Assembly (NCBI GenBank): GCA_009760855.2
Contig: WPIO01000019.1
Coordinates: 1,857,501 to 1,910,000, forward strand
Source of the DNA: Cristatella mucedo
Lineage: Eukaryota > Bryozoa > Phylactolaemata > Cristatellidae
Direction of reading: 5' to 3'
DNA length: 52,500 nucleotides
Below, piece by piece: positions 39,960 through 52,085 of this stretch. A program made the translations under genes and the position numbers. Position 1 is the first letter of the stretch, and the number at the start of each line of letters is the position of its first letter. Under the pieces are notes generated by a model. The model had not been told where the DNA came from. It worked only from the letters and a program-made list of their open reading frames with translations, and ran no database searches.

Positions 39960-41195
39960 TTAAGTGCGAGGCCATTTTCGCTGCTCGACTCTCGCAGATT
40001 CTCGAAGAGCAGCTTCTGGCTGGCGTAGAATCCCGAACGTGGCCGGTGACAGGACACGCAAGGTCGCCCAGACTGGCTGGTGGAGATAACTTCAGCACCG
40101 GTTTTGAGCTGCCTTAGCACGAAAATGCTCAGCGGTAATCGGCTTTCCTTCAGATCGAGGAGGACTAGCGAGCGACTTCCGGTGCTGCCGCCGCTCTCAC
40201 CACGCCCCGCCCTTACGAGCCGGGCTTCGGCCCGTGGCGGCGGCGGCAGTGGCTGCGAGACGACGATGATGACGGCGGTCCACACTGGCGGCGATGCGAC
40301 GGCTAGCTGACGTCTCCTTTCCGGATCGCGCCGGATTGTCCCAATCGCCGAGCAGCGCTAGCAGTGGGTGGCAGGCCTACTGCGAGCGTCCTCTCACCCG
40401 TGGCCGCGATGGTGCTGGGCGAGAAGCGCGAACTGGGCGGCTGCGGCGGCGGCCCCGCTTCCGGACACGCGTGGCAGACCGCCGTCTCGCACTCGCGAGA
40501 AGCCCCATCTGTCGGGATGGTAGCGCCGTCAGACGGTCGCTTACGGAGCGTGCGACCCGAGCGAGGATCCCTGCGAGTCGTCAAGCTTTGAGAGTGACGT
40601 CTCCTGTTCTTGGCCATCCCTTGTAAGCCGTCAGATCGACAGTCAGCTCGGGGGGGGGGGAGGCAGTTGCCATCTCGCCGGCGCGAAGGTCTGCGCACCA
40701 GCGAGCATTTTGAACTCAAAATGAGGCCTAGGATAGTGGAACTTGCAGATGGCTGCGGGCAGAGAGGTTGGTGGTGGCGGATCCGTGTGCCGCGGCCGGA
40801 GCTGGAAGCAGTAAATAAAAAAGTGCGACTCGCCCGTTTTAACTGCCTCGTGGCGGACCCAACGTGGGCTCCATTAATACACTTTCTATCCCCATATATC
40901 ATTATGAGAGAACGCAGTTGCCTTACGCGCGAGGCAGAACGGACTTATCGGCGAACGGCGAAGTAAAAAAATAATAACAATAGTAAAACAAAACTGTTTC
41001 GCTCAGCTTTCCCGCCACTCGGCTAAACTTGTCCTTTCTCCTGTGTGCTTTGCCTATCTTGCCTGTGCATTTTTCAGTGCATGTTACTAGCCAGGTTGCT
41101 ACTAAACAGCGGCCCCGAGCGTCTTCGTGCGTTCTCTTGACAGTCTTGAATGTTGCAGTACTCGTCATCAACTCTTGACTGTTGCTTCTCTTGCA
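39960..41195. other. GC-rich island and spacer
   Basis: CpG-rich from about 40160 to 40640, including a G run at 40651-40660, then A/T-rich to 41000. An open frame at 40364-40591 (75 codons) starts MGGRPTASVLSPVAAMVLGE but has no supporting splice or domain signal. Confidence 0.4.
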
Positions 41196-41439
41196 GCCAC
41201 TTGTAAAGTGCCTGGATAGAAAAGCGGGTCTTTAAGGGCCACGCAAAAGACTTTATTAGTGCAGTCGACTCTGCGTATAAGAATTTTGGATATATGAATA
41301 TTGCGCTTATTAGAGTAGCAGTTTCGCGTGCCCGATTTACTCTAGCTATCGTCTCACTCCGAATACGAGAATACTCTGCCTTTAAGAATGGCCATTTACC
41401 GGCCCGAGCCTATTCTCATTAGCTGAGTTGGCTGCACTA

Positions 41440-42550
41440 TTATTGCATACCACCTCTGGTGAACTAATCTCTTTCTTGGCACTCGTGCTCAAAATGAATA
41501 AATCATCCAGCTTTGTTTGTGATACCGTGCAAAGTGTTAGCACTCATGTGCGTGCAACGAGAAATTCTCACGGACCCAGCAGATGTCACGAGGAACGTGT
41601 GGGTTGTTGGCATCATTTTCAGGGGGTGGGGCTGCAGCGACGTCAGTGGGGAGGGAGTTCTAGGCTTTGAGAGAACATGAACTAAAGGCACGGTCTTCTA
41701 AGGATTTGAGGTGGTTGGCTCGAGGCACAGCTAGACGACTTGAGTCAGAAGAGCGGTCGTTTCGACGTCAAGCATGACTGGGTAGTCATTCCGATAGGTA
41801 GGCTCGAGCAAGAGAATAAACCTAAAATAAGAATGACATTGAATGTCACTGTCAATGTCATGAGAATGACCTTGAAGTCGATACGCTGGTTGTTTGGAAA
41901 CCAATGCAGGTAGGCGAGAAGTGGTGTAAATCTGCAATTGCAAAGCTATCTACAGGGAAGTAAATCTGCAATTGCAAAGTTAACTACCGGGAAGCCTGTT
42001 GGCCGAATTCGCTTCACAGCCGCTGTGCCGGGCGGTTTCCCATTGACCTGAGTGCTGCGCACTGGCAGACTCACGACACCACGTCTATTTTTGGAGCTGC
42101 AGATCTGCCGATTGGCTGAATGACAAGTGTACTTAGGCCAATTGTCCTCTGCCAAGGCCACATCGACTACAGTTGACCAGGACATGCTCCTTAAGAGAAG
42201 CCAATAGCATGAAGATTCAAATGCATGACGGCTTGCTCGGCCAATAGTAATAATTTAGGACTGCTGTATATTGGACCCGTTTGTCACTTATTCTTTGTCC
42301 GTATTTGCTACGGTCCACGTTCTGTTGGTCGGCTGCGTTATTAAACATGTAATCTTCTCGACCTTTGACGGGTGAATGGCTTCGCGGCAGCACTGCATCT
42401 CACAAAGCCTAGCTGCAAAGTTTTGCAGCAAATGTTTATTGCAAAGCAGGAGGGCCTGCGAGCCGTGAGTGACAGAAGCTTAGGCAGGATGTTACAAATG
42501 CACGGACTAGCTGCGTTTCGGTGCTCTTATCTATGCAGGTCCAAACCTTT
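41440..42550 (-). mobile_element. LINE-A, decayed copy of about 1.1 kb
   Basis: Recognised by gggagggagttctaggcttt, gaactaaaggcacggtcttc, accaatgcaggtaggcgaga, and ttacaaatgcacggactagc in LINE-A order. A 35-bp segment with ctgcaattgcaaag is duplicated at 41927-41994. Confidence 0.78.
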
Positions 42551-43855
42551 GCTGTGCTGTACTCTCTGATTGTTGAAAACTCCGCTGTGGCTTATCGTCC
42601 ATATGCTAACGCAAGCGCGTCTCCACTACCTAGCACCAAGTCGCAGTGCCAGGGCCGCGGTGTTTGGTGAAGTGAACGTGAGTACCGGAAGAAAAAGGTC
42701 TGCTCAGGAGCTCGATCGTCTCAGCAGCCATCGACGAAAATGAAGCAGGAGCCCGTGAGAACCACGCGAAAGAGTAACCCTTTAACGAGATAACTTAGCA
42801 GCTGTAGTTAAGCTGTCCACTTTTTCCTTTTGCATCTGATGCTAGCGAAAGACGCTTGAGCTCAGCTTCAGGTCAGGAATCGAAATGGCTCTCACAATTC
42901 TCATCCAACGTTGATATGCGCACTCCAGCTTTTGATTTCGGCACTTTCTTTCCAGCCGAAAAATGTTGCGGGACCTTTGCTGATTAATTCCTTGCCTGTC
43001 ATCTACAGAGGTTGCCAAAGTTCGTAGCTGAAAGCGAGGATTTGATAGTACGGAAAATAGCAAGAAATCGCTGCTTTTATGGGTGTTCTCAACGGAGCGC
43101 GGGGACTTTAGTTAAGCAGAAGTTTATAGAGCCCGAATACAATTTATCTGAATGCGGAGCACTCGCCGTCACTGAGTTGACGACATGCGGCAATGAGGAT
43201 TCAAAGGGTGAGGCACCGCAGCTACAACACAATGCAAAGCAGCGCTTGACTCGGAGATGCAGCGCGTGCGTTTGTATGCTTTTCGTCACTTGGGTGTTTT
43301 TTTGAAATGCTTCTCTCCAATGCCCTCTTGAATCAGTCATCGCTCGACATGGTGGCCTAAGATGCAGCTGAATTTCGCGTGCGCATGAAATATTTCGATA
43401 GCTTTGAGCTAAGCAAGGTTTGCACTACTAAAGAGACGTCGGTTTTTCCACCGCACGAGTTCCGCCAAGACCTTTTTGTCCATTACCTTGTCACTTGGCG
43501 CACAACTGAGACAAACGAGAGACAGAATCCTAATCTCTCGCTGACGTGTGCTTTTTTACTGGAAAAAATGGTTCTTTGACTAAATCAAATCTAAGAACGG
43601 AGCGCACATTCGCGGCTGTTGAATTAATGGCCTGCTGCGGCGCTGGAAGGAGATCAACCTGGACGCAACGCTGCCTCTCTTGGCTAAATCATACCCAAAC
43701 ATGCCCCGACCCAGTCGTTCCATATCGTGGTAATATTTCATGCTACTGACTGCGTATACGATTTTCATAAAGTCATTGTGATAATTTCAACAGGTTTCCA
43801 CCGGAATTGTAGAAGTTTTGTGTACCGCATGACACTGTCTAGCAAACGAGAGAAG
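42551..43855. other. Spacer, no gene seen
   Basis: Unique sequence with short open frames on both strands (longest 97 codons, 43012-43305). None shows a domain or good splice context. Confidence 0.45.
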
Positions 43856-43859
43856 GTTT

Positions 43860-43955
43860 TACGCAGCAAATATAAAGTGTCTAGAAAGAGATTGAGTTCT
43901 CTGAGGGCGCTACATAAAATGCATTATTATTATTATAATTATTCTTATAAATACG
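43860..43955 (+). mobile_element. LINE-A 3' end
   Basis: cgcagcaaatataaagtgtc, tagaaagagattgagttctc, tgagggcgctacataaaatg, then a TTATTATT tail. Confidence 0.88.
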
Positions 43956-44104
43956 GAAATTGGCTTGAAGCAGCATTGGTTTTATGGCAGCATTCGTTTT
44001 TGGGGTTTTACCGCTCAAAGTTTGGCTAGGTTTCATACCACGTAATGAGAGAACCACAGGTCCTAGCGTAAAAGTGCCTTTACAGACATGATTTGATCGT
44101 GGAT

Positions 44105-45030
44105 GTCGGCCAAAGTTTTTCAGCTTAACGATGACAAATAAAGAACTTGCTCTTTCTAATTGATAGTGCTGAAGTGCAACCCTCACCACGTGCTCGCCAT
44201 TTCGGTCTCCTCAGTTTGAGCAACTTGAAGTTTAAAAGCGTCGTCGGACGACCGACTGCTCGGCAGCTGGTCAACGCGTTCGACCCCCTGCCTGAGATAA
44301 CAAACTGCAGCCCAGGATGGCTGACTGAAGAGCTTACGAGCTTGCTGGTTATACCTAGACTGGACTACCGCAAGCGAGTTTTACTTAGGCTGCCTAAGAA
44401 AGCCATTAAGCCTCTCGAGAGCTGGCGGCGAATGTGCCAGAAAAGTCAAGGTAAAAAAAAAATCCAAGAGGTTCAGCCGTGCGTCTCGTTTGCGGAAGGA
44501 AGTGCGATGGCTGCCGCATAGCTAGCTGAGCTGCTGCACCAGCGTCGGCCTGCTCGCGCCCTCGGGCGCTCTAAGAGCAATAAATTATCTAAGATATAAA
44601 TATAAATTATATAAATTATATAAATTATATAAATTATATAAATTATATAAATTATATAAATTATATAAATTATATAAATTATATAAATTATATAAATTAT
44701 ATAAATTATATAAATTATATAAATTATATAATAAATTATATAAATTATATAAATGATATAAATTATATAAATTATATAAATTATATAAATTATATAAATT
44801 ATATAAATTATATAAATTATATAAATTATATAAATTATATAAATTATATAAATTATATAAATTATATAAATTATATAAATTATATAATAAATTATATAAA
44901 TTATATAAATGATATAAATTATCTAAGAGCAATAAATTACCTGCTCCCTTCTTTCACTTAAAGACCGCTGGCAACAGAAGCATTCGCTCGGCCGGTCCTA
45001 GGCTGCGGAACTCATTTCCACAGTTCTCAC
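44105..45030 (+). mobile_element. LINE-B, decayed, with an internal satellite expansion
   Basis: ttcagcttaacgatgacaaa, ttgatagtgctgaagtgcaa and caagcgagttttacttaggc precede the 10-bp satellite. After it come cctgctcccttctttcactt, aaagaccgctggcaacagaa and tgcggaactcatttccacag. Confidence 0.85.
44594..44930. repeat. 10-bp AT-rich satellite (ATATAAATTA)n
   Basis: More than 30 tandem decamers. A variant block with ataataaattat and aaatgatataaat appears twice (about 44720-44762 and 44875-44918), so there is a higher-order period of about 155 bp. The flanks share tctaagagcaataaatta. Confidence 0.95.
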
Positions 45031-45309
45031 TGTAAACCGACGATGAGCCCGGTTAATGACGCCGAAACACAAGTTACACCCGGAGGTACACTGCGGCCAA
45101 AGTCCACACGCCTACTACGGAGGCCTCAAAGATATATTTCGAAAGCGCCCTCACTCGGCCCGGCACGCTATATATAGCCAACTGTCTGTAGCACTCTTAC
45201 CTAGAGCCATTATTTACTGTATCCTTATCAAAGAACCTAGCGATAAATCTGCATTTACGAGTAAGGTCATAAACAGTCGTCAAAAGGCTGACGCTCAAAT
45301 CAAATTCAG

Positions 45310-45400
45310 TGGCTTACCGCAAGCAGACATCAGAGTTCGAACGCACGACCTCGGTCGTTAAGAGCGAGCACTTAACCTCCTGGGATATCGCGGCTCTAGA
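45310..45400 (-). mobile_element. SINE head fragment (tRNA-like)
   Basis: Plus strand gagttcgaacgcacgacctc (inverted B box) and agcgagcacttaacctcctg (inverted A box). The SINE-C/D type cannot be decided without the 3' part. Confidence 0.6.
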
Positions 45401-45945
45401 CATTCAATTTGAAATACAAATTCTCCAGCGTACCACCCACTTAGTCTCATAGCCTTGGGAATCACAGAAGGAGATACGTGCATACAAAGTAAAGACAAAA
45501 CTCACTTGTAATAGCTTGCCGACGGCTGGCTTGAGATTCATTTAATAACTAGGTTATTGAATAATGGATTGATAGTGCACTCTTACAGCCAAGGAAACGC
45601 CTAGGCTCTAGTGATTAGACACGGAAATTTTGCAAACAACATACTTACACTCGGCTTGCGGAAAATTGATTCTCAATTTAATTTTTTATGCATTTCGACC
45701 TGTTTCATTTTTGACATATTAGCCATAATTGTTCTAGCGAGCTCAGTGGTAGCGACCAGTCACTGCCGCGCCAACCACATCCTGGACCAACGAGGAACTC
45801 TGTAAAGGCTTGGGCCATCTTCAAACCAGTCTTATATGTGGGCCAAGGACTTTAGTCGCAACAATCTTGGGCAAATAATCCCGTAGCGCAGCAGCTTGAT
45901 AGGCGACCGACGTTCGACGACCTATAGCGTTGAGGTAACCGCTTC
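45401..45945. other. Spacer, no gene seen
   Basis: A/T-rich unique sequence. A tRNA-D-arm-like gcgagctcagtggtagcgac at 45736 has no convincing partner B box. Confidence 0.45.
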
Positions 45946-45949
45946 GAGC

Positions 45950-46475
45950 GCTATCGTCACGTGACCTAGGGATCCGAAGCATAATAATAATAATAATAAT
46001 AATTCACTTGATAAAGCGCCCTCAGAGAACTTAATCTCTCTCTAGGCGCTTTACATTTGCTGAAAAGTCAAATGCAATTGAATGGTAAGTAAAATCATGC
46101 TTGAAAAACAAACCAAATGAATAATATGGTTAGGGGTGACATACACAGGGTCAGCATGCAAATGTGGTTAGTGGCAGCATGCACAGTGTCAGCACGCACA
46201 AGCACATCAAGGACGAATCACAGGGACCCACTAAATGCTGTCCTAAATAGGTGTGTTTTTAGGTTCCTTTTAAATGTGGTCAGGTCAGGGGATGTTCTGA
46301 CGCAGGTCGGGAGGGAGTTCCAGGCTGTGGGAGCATACGAGCTAAATGCACGGTCTCCAAAATGATTTGAAGCATCGCTATCGTCACGTGACCTGGGGAT
46401 CAGAAGCATCGATATCGTCACGTGACGTAGGGATCCGAAGCATTGATATCGTCACGTGATCTAGGGATCCAAAGT
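45950..46475 (+). repeat. 34-bp tandem repeat with CACGTG core, split by a LINE-A
   Basis: One unit lies at about 45950-45981. After the LINE-A insert, three units have CACGTG at 46385, 46419 and 46453, exactly 34 bp apart. The unit reads tatcgtcacgtgacctaggg then atccgaagcat. CACGTG is the palindromic E-box of bHLH factors; binding is not shown. Confidence 0.92.
45982..46362 (-). mobile_element. LINE-A 3' fragment inside the 34-bp array
   Basis: Inverted (AAT)n tail, hairpin, 3' UTR and the last ORF2 codons (SYAPTAWNSLPTCVRTSPDL on the minus strand). gaagcat stands on both sides and may be a target duplication or part of the array unit. Confidence 0.93.
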
Positions 46476-46479
46476 ATCG

Positions 46480-47004
46480 ATCGCACTAACTAGCCTTAAA
46501 CTAGGTCAAATAGGAAGAAGAGTGCCACGCCCTGTAGACTCGTACGACTCGCAAGAGGAGTCTCGAGTTGAAGTCTCCACTCGAGAGAAAGTCCTACGTA
46601 GAGGAGCCTTCAATAATAGAATGACGTATTCCCCTTGCTGCTTTTATCGACAGCTCTGAGCGTCCTGCAGCAAAGGACTTTAGTGTGGTTTCACAGTTGC
46701 TTTTAAACGCGAACCCGCTGACCACGAAGTCGCAGTGGTAACACTTTGAAGTACCCACAAGCTCTATTCTATTAGGATGCCATAGACATGTCCAATAATT
46801 ATCACTGCTATTATTTTTAAGTTATCAGTATGTGGACCAGTGAGTTCAGTCCTGAAGCTGTCCAAGTAGTTTCGGATAACGGCAAGGCTACGCAGCTGCT
46901 TACGTTGCTGTCTACGAAGAAAATCTGCGGAGAAAACTGCGCTTCGTGCAGATAGTTCATATGGCTCGATGCGAAACTTGTAGTCAACGATCATACCAAG
47001 AGAT

Positions 47005-47072
<68 letters not shown>

Positions 47073-47480
47073 GTAAATTTGCCGAAGGCATACACAAATA
47101 GTCACCTACACACAACCGGAAGTACTAAACTTTAGCGGCTCGCGGCTTGTGCCACTATCCACGGAAGCTGTGTTATTTCATCGCTACCGCCCCGGTTGAC
47201 TAGTGGGTTACTATCACCAGTTCTGACCTGTTACGTCCCTGGCTTCAGTCATGCTGGCAAAAGAGTTTTTCTCGAGGAAAACGTCATCAGCCAATGCGAA
47301 GAGGCATACGGCTCCGACATGATAGCTGGGGCTGGGCCGAAACCTTAAGGATGCCCCTAAAGGATGCCCTGGCTGCCGCCAGGGCATATGTCACCAGATG
47401 ACAGGTCACCAGATTGCCGGTCAGGAGGTCGCCGGACATGGCTGATTTTCTCGAATGAACTTCGTTTATACTCCTAAGAC
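46480..47480. other. Spacer with (AG)n tract
   Basis: Unique sequence apart from (AG)n at 47008-47070. At 47345-47405 several overlapping short phrases (aaggatgccc, gtcaccagat, caggtcacc) repeat. No gene seen. Confidence 0.5.
47008..47070. repeat. (AG)n microsatellite
   Basis: About 31 AG units. Confidence 0.97.
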
Positions 47481-47484
47481 AGTC

Positions 47485-48003
47485 AGTGAAATGTAATGTA
47501 ATGTACCTCCGTCTGTAACTCCACAAAGTCATAAAGACTATGTGGGTGTTACGAAGGAGAGTTGTGTATAGCGCACTCACAGCCTAAGCGGCTTTCGGTA
47601 CGCATTCGGTACCCAACAGACTTCGTCTCACGCAACAAAGAGAAAGTAGAAAGCATAGCAGAGTCAGGAGAGCAGTTGAGGTAGTTGGTCCAGTGGTTAA
47701 GATGCTCGCCCCGACTAAGGTCTGGCTGAGGTCGTGGGCTCGAGCCCTGAGGCATATGTGAAGCGCCTGAATAGAGATTAAGTTCTCTTGGGGTGCTATA
47801 TAAATGAATTATATTATAGTATATTATATTAGCATGGAAGTAGCAGCTCGGGACCACTGAAAAGAATGAGCAATAGTCGGCAGCAGGAGAGTAGTTGTCG
47901 TTGCGTAGGAATTGTGGAAGTGACCCTGTCTAGGACCTGCAGAGCTAAAGCTTCTGTCGCCAACGGTGTTTATGGGGAGGAATGGAACAGCTAATTTATG
48001 CCA
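47485..48003 (-). mobile_element. LINE-B 3' copy interrupted by a SINE-C
   Basis: LINE-B runs from the inverted tail atgtaatgtaatgtacctcc through gcagttgaggtagt at 47686, and resumes with tagcatggaagtagcagctc at about 47831. The whole SINE-C sits between. Confidence 0.92.
47688..47832 (+). mobile_element. SINE-C inside LINE-B
   Basis: Near-complete: tggtccagtggttaagatgc (A box), gtcgtgggctcgagccctga (B box), aagcgcctgaatagagatta, agttctcttggggtgctata, and an ATTATATTATA-type tail. Confidence 0.94.
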
Positions 48004-48707
48004 CATGATGTACCTAATTATGCTAATTATTGTATTATCTTACAGTAAATCACTCTTCAAAGGTTCAAATACAGAGGCTGGCTAAGAACCAGGGCTATTA
48101 ATGAGAGATCAGACACAAGATCATTATGGCATGAGGAATTAAATTAGCCCATACAGGCTAGACAGGCTTATAATTGCCGTGTAACTTACATTTACAGCTT
48201 GTCTGCCGTCGGCATAAACATTACTCTTGGAAGTCTGCTGAGAATATTATGACAGCAAGCGATTACAACAAATATATTTTGAGGAATTATAGATTGCAAT
48301 TCAGAATAAAAAAGACGCGACGTATAGAGTCTTGGACTAAAAACATATTAATAATCGAGCATACTAAACTCCGTTTTATCCTAATGACAACATAGCGGAT
48401 TTCTTGCTAATGCAAATTGACATATTAGTTCATAAGGGGAGTTTGGTCCTGCTGCTGCGTGCCTCCTCTCAAGTCCTTCTATTCCCTCCCGACCTAGTAT
48501 CGCATGGCGGATCGCTCGGAAACGACTCGCCGATGAGCAGTGTCGGCTGCTGAAGAACTTACCTCGCTTTCAGGCCGCCGGCGGGGCCGAAATAAGCCCA
48601 AACAGGACGCAACAGAGTGGCAGCATCTGCTCCTGACCGCCCTTACACAACACACGCACGCACGCACACGAACGCACACGCGTTAAGCCATACGTACACA
48701 CTCCCAG

Positions 48708-48708
<1 letters not shown>

Positions 48709-48751
<43 letters not shown>

Positions 48752-48773
48752 ACAAACACACACACACACACAC
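48709..48773. repeat. (AC)n microsatellite
   Basis: Two AC runs, broken by aaacac steps. Confidence 0.96.
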
Positions 48774-49538
48774 GCGTGCGAGCGTGCGCAAACACACCAG
48801 ACAGCCGACGAGTGCTGTGCGCTTTAGACCCACGTTGGCTCGGCACGTCTCAGGTGCCCGCCTTACTTAACAACGGCGGTCTGATGCATCCGGAGGGGCC
48901 CGAGCTTTCATTTGCAGCTGGCCTTATCGGTTCCGGTTGTTAGTCACCGCTTGGCACGGATGTCCGTTGAGTTGCCCCCATAAGGGCCGAGCTGGCACAC
49001 CGTTAGCGAAAACTAAATTGCATGCCGGCAGCGCTGACTGAGCTTTAAATGTGGTCGATTTAAGGCTGCTACTTCGCCATGTCAGGTGCTAAATCATTCA
49101 CTAGAGCTCTATCCGGTCTACGGCCTTTACAGGGGCGCGATCTAAGCTCCGCCGCGAGGTGAGCGCCGCTTTCATTCGTAGGGCCGGCATTCCCCCGCGT
49201 TCCGCCTCTTTATAGAGGCGCCACGTGTCCAAAGGAGCAAGCCGACGGGCTATTCCAGTATTTGCCGAGCCCACTGCTCGTATTTACGCGCCGCCTTCGA
49301 TCTGACGAGGCTGATTCAGTGGAAATGGCAACGGATCGATCATCCTTCCAGCTTCCAGTGAAGCCGCAGCAGCCCCTCCGGGCAACGTCGGTCGGTCGAC
49401 TGGTAGGTCGACTGGAGGGTGAGGCGGCCAGGGCACCAGATCCTCGCGGACACGCTACTGTGACGAATGTGGAAAACCAGTCGAGTAACTTGACACCTTT
49501 CAACAACAACGGGCTCAGAAAAGTTGGTGCAGTCAACA

Positions 49539-49542
<4 letters not shown>

Positions 49543-49632
<90 letters not shown>

Positions 49633-49685
49633 TGAAGTGAGGGAGAGAGAGAGAGAGAGCGAGAGAGGGAGAGACAAAAGAGGGA
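49543..49685. repeat. (AG)n microsatellite
   Basis: About 44 pure AG units to 49630, then an impure GAGA/GGGA tract. The longest dinucleotide repeat in the window. Confidence 0.97.
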
Positions 49686-50504
49686 GGAGAGACAAAGAGC
49701 TAATCGCATTTTAATTTTCCAATGGCTAATGATTTCATGATTTTAATTTTGTAAGCCATCCGTCAGCTTCTGCCCTAATTTCATCGTAGATGCGCGCCGT
49801 CTTGTCATGCTGACAGCAAGACTCCTGTTCACTGATTGTTAGTCTCGGGCTCGGTGAATCGAGGCAGGCACCCATTTTTCTTCAAGGCATCACTGTCACT
49901 AAGTGTCCCTTTTGCAGGTCCTCCTTGCAGTGCTTAATAAACTCTGTTTTCCGTTATTACTTAGCTGAACGTCGTTATCTTCGGGATTTCAATGCAAAGT
50001 CTTCAGGCTCAAGGATTGGTAGCGAAAGCGTTTTAACCCACTCCTTGCTAATTGCAACAAGCCCGGATCTGGATGTACTGGGTAACACTTGCAAATTTTG
50101 CGGATGAATCGAAAGACCGGACAGTGACCGGTGATTTATTTCCACGTGGACCAAATCTTTACGGCAAGCGTAGGGGCTTAAGTTGGGCATCAAGACGCCG
50201 ACGCTCTCAATCAGCCACATCTCTTTCTGTTAACATGGTGTTTGTGGCTCCTGAATTACAACCTGGCTCGTAACCGGTCGTGTCTTTATCTACGGTGAGG
50301 CAGCACAAAAGCCAAAAGCAAATATCAGTCTCCAGGGGGAGTTTCGCTCTGGCTGCTGAAGCCAAGCAGTCCAGTGGTGTGTCCAGTGCGCGTCGTTCGA
50401 GAGTTGTACGTTATGGCTACGTTACGTTACGTTATACGTGGTGGACGTCTGCAACTCTACGTGACTCTCGAATAGACTGCTGTACGCCATGGACATGTTC
50501 CATA

Positions 50505-50640
50505 TAATGTAATGCATCTCCGTCTGTAACTCCATAAAATCACCAAGACTATGCGCGGGTGCTACGCAGGAGAGCTCTCTATAGCGCACTCAAAGCCTAA
50601 GCGACTTTCGGTGCGCGCATTTGGTAGCAGAGGCAGACTC
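50505..50640 (-). mobile_element. LINE-B 3' end
   Basis: taatgtaatgcatctccgtc, tgtaactccataaaatcacc, ctacgcaggagagctctcta, tagcgcactcaaagcctaag. Truncated after about 135 bp. Confidence 0.88.
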
Positions 50641-51235
50641 TCTTAAGGTATGGGCGCTCTGCGTTTCTACTATACTCTATCCATGCTATGCATCCATGAC
50701 ATACGCCATCGGCTTAATATCGTGTACCGAGGCAGCAGCTATATCCGGGTATTTGTCACGCGTCGACGAGGACGGGCACCTTTACGAGCGCTGTGCTTGC
50801 GGCCCAAGGAGGCCTTTCTCAGTGCGCAAGCCTCCGCGAAAACGCGTTTGCAGCAGTGCGAAACCAGGCGATAGCTTGTGCGAACTGCGCAGGATAATTG
50901 TATGAAAGCTGACAGCAGGTCATGCGAAGATGGCTATAAATCGGCCGGCGCTTACTCCTGCAAAGAACTACTAGACGGTTGCAGCAGCAGATGATTAGCT
51001 TCGATTTTTAGCTACAATGGCGCGACCGTAAACAATTACCTAGCATTGAATTGGCGGCCTAACGAAGCTAGCTTAACAAGCTAATCACAGCACGCTTGTT
51101 CTAGCTCATCCGCTTTCGCCGCTTCGCAGCTCCGCCGCCTGTCTCGCCGGTACGCTCAGCATTCCACTCTGCCGAGACGCATTTGGCGCGCTTCGGCGCG
51201 CGCGCGCCAATGCGAAAGTTCCGCCGCCTCCTGGT
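50641..51235. other. Spacer, no gene seen
   Basis: Unique sequence. Short open frames without recognised motifs. Confidence 0.45.
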
Positions 51236-51273
51236 AATGATATAATTCATTTGTATAGCGCCCCAAGAGAACT
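51236..51273 (-). mobile_element. SINE-C 3' terminus, solo
   Basis: atgatataattcatttgtat, agcgccccaagagaactt: the last 38 bp of the SINE, cut in the middle of the hairpin. Confidence 0.8.
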
Positions 51274-52085
51274 TGGCGAACGGCGAGGAGCGAGCAATCG
51301 TTGGCAATCACTGCGCTGCGGCGCTGCCGACGCTGCCGACGCTCCGCAGGTGGAGCCCAAAGGCGCCGCCCGCTGGCTCCGCTCTGCGCGAGCGACGGCT
51401 CTTCGCGAGCGACGTCCGACGACACTGTCGCCCTATCGCCGAGATCTTCGACCGCCGCGGCTGGCTTCCGAGCCGCGGCGCGCCTCGATCGCGCCAGCGG
51501 GGAACCGCCGCGCCGCCGCACTCTGCCTGCTGACGGCCAGCCGAGCTCCGCGCGCGCGCGCGCGACGCTGGAGCCGCGCTCAGACAGGCGGCGCTGCCGC
51601 GAGCGAGCGCTTACGCGCTGCCGCTCTCGTGGCGCGAAACAGCGTCGACGGCTCGAATGGCGCGCCGGCCGCCGCGCTGGCAGAGTCGCGAGCACGCAGC
51701 TCCGAAGGCGGCCATTCGCTGGCCGCTCGCTTAGAATTCTAACCCGCTCTCGCTGACCGATCGAAGAGGGGCGGCGGCCGGCGGCCGGCGGCGAGCTCAT
51801 GTAACAGGCTGGAGTCCGCCCGCCCTTCGACTCTTTCGTATTCGCGCGCAGCAGACGAGCCCACCGTATCTCGCTCGAGCAAGACTGGCGCTCGCGCGGC
51901 GGAGGGGCACCGCTGTTACTCGTCCGCACGCGCCTAGCTTGCAAGTTCAGGTGGCCTCGCAGCGCGTGCAATTTATATTCGGCTCCGAAGGTCGCGACTT
52001 GCCAGACGGGCGATAGAGAAGGAGCGCTGGAAATTCTCTCGAGCGGCGTCATCAGCGTGGCGGAAAGAATCGCCCCTCCCAATTA
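51274..52085. other. GC-rich, CpG-rich island
   Basis: About 0.8 kb with very high GC and frequent CpG. Long frames are open on both strands (up to 308 codons on the minus strand), but they are Arg/Ala/Ser-rich and the minus frame even translates the SINE-C terminus. Promoter-like island possible; no gene supported. Confidence 0.45.

Larger units (their letters stand above)
48004..50498. other. Spacer with two microsatellites, no gene seen
   Basis: (AC)n at 48709-48773 and a long (AG)n at 49543-49630 with impure AG to 49685. Otherwise unique, GC-richer at 48480-49450. Open frames through the repeats are artefacts. Confidence 0.55.

Noticed and set aside
40364-40591. 75-codon frame starting MGGRPTASVL in a GC-rich island
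   Set aside because: Other frames are open over the same stretch and there is no splice or domain support.
44585-44932. 115-codon NLY-repeat protein
   Set aside because: It is the translation of the ATATAAATTA satellite.
45736-45790. Possible tRNA gene from gcgagctcagtggtagcgac
   Set aside because: A D-arm-like word only; no B box at the right distance and no paired acceptor stem.
49262-49714. 150-codon plus frame and 161-codon minus frame
   Set aside because: Both depend on the (AG)n microsatellite for much of their length and show no domain.
51156-52082. 308-codon open frame on the minus strand
   Set aside because: It lies in a CpG-rich island where several frames are open, is Arg/Ala/Ser-rich without any domain, and its C-terminal part translates a SINE-C terminus.
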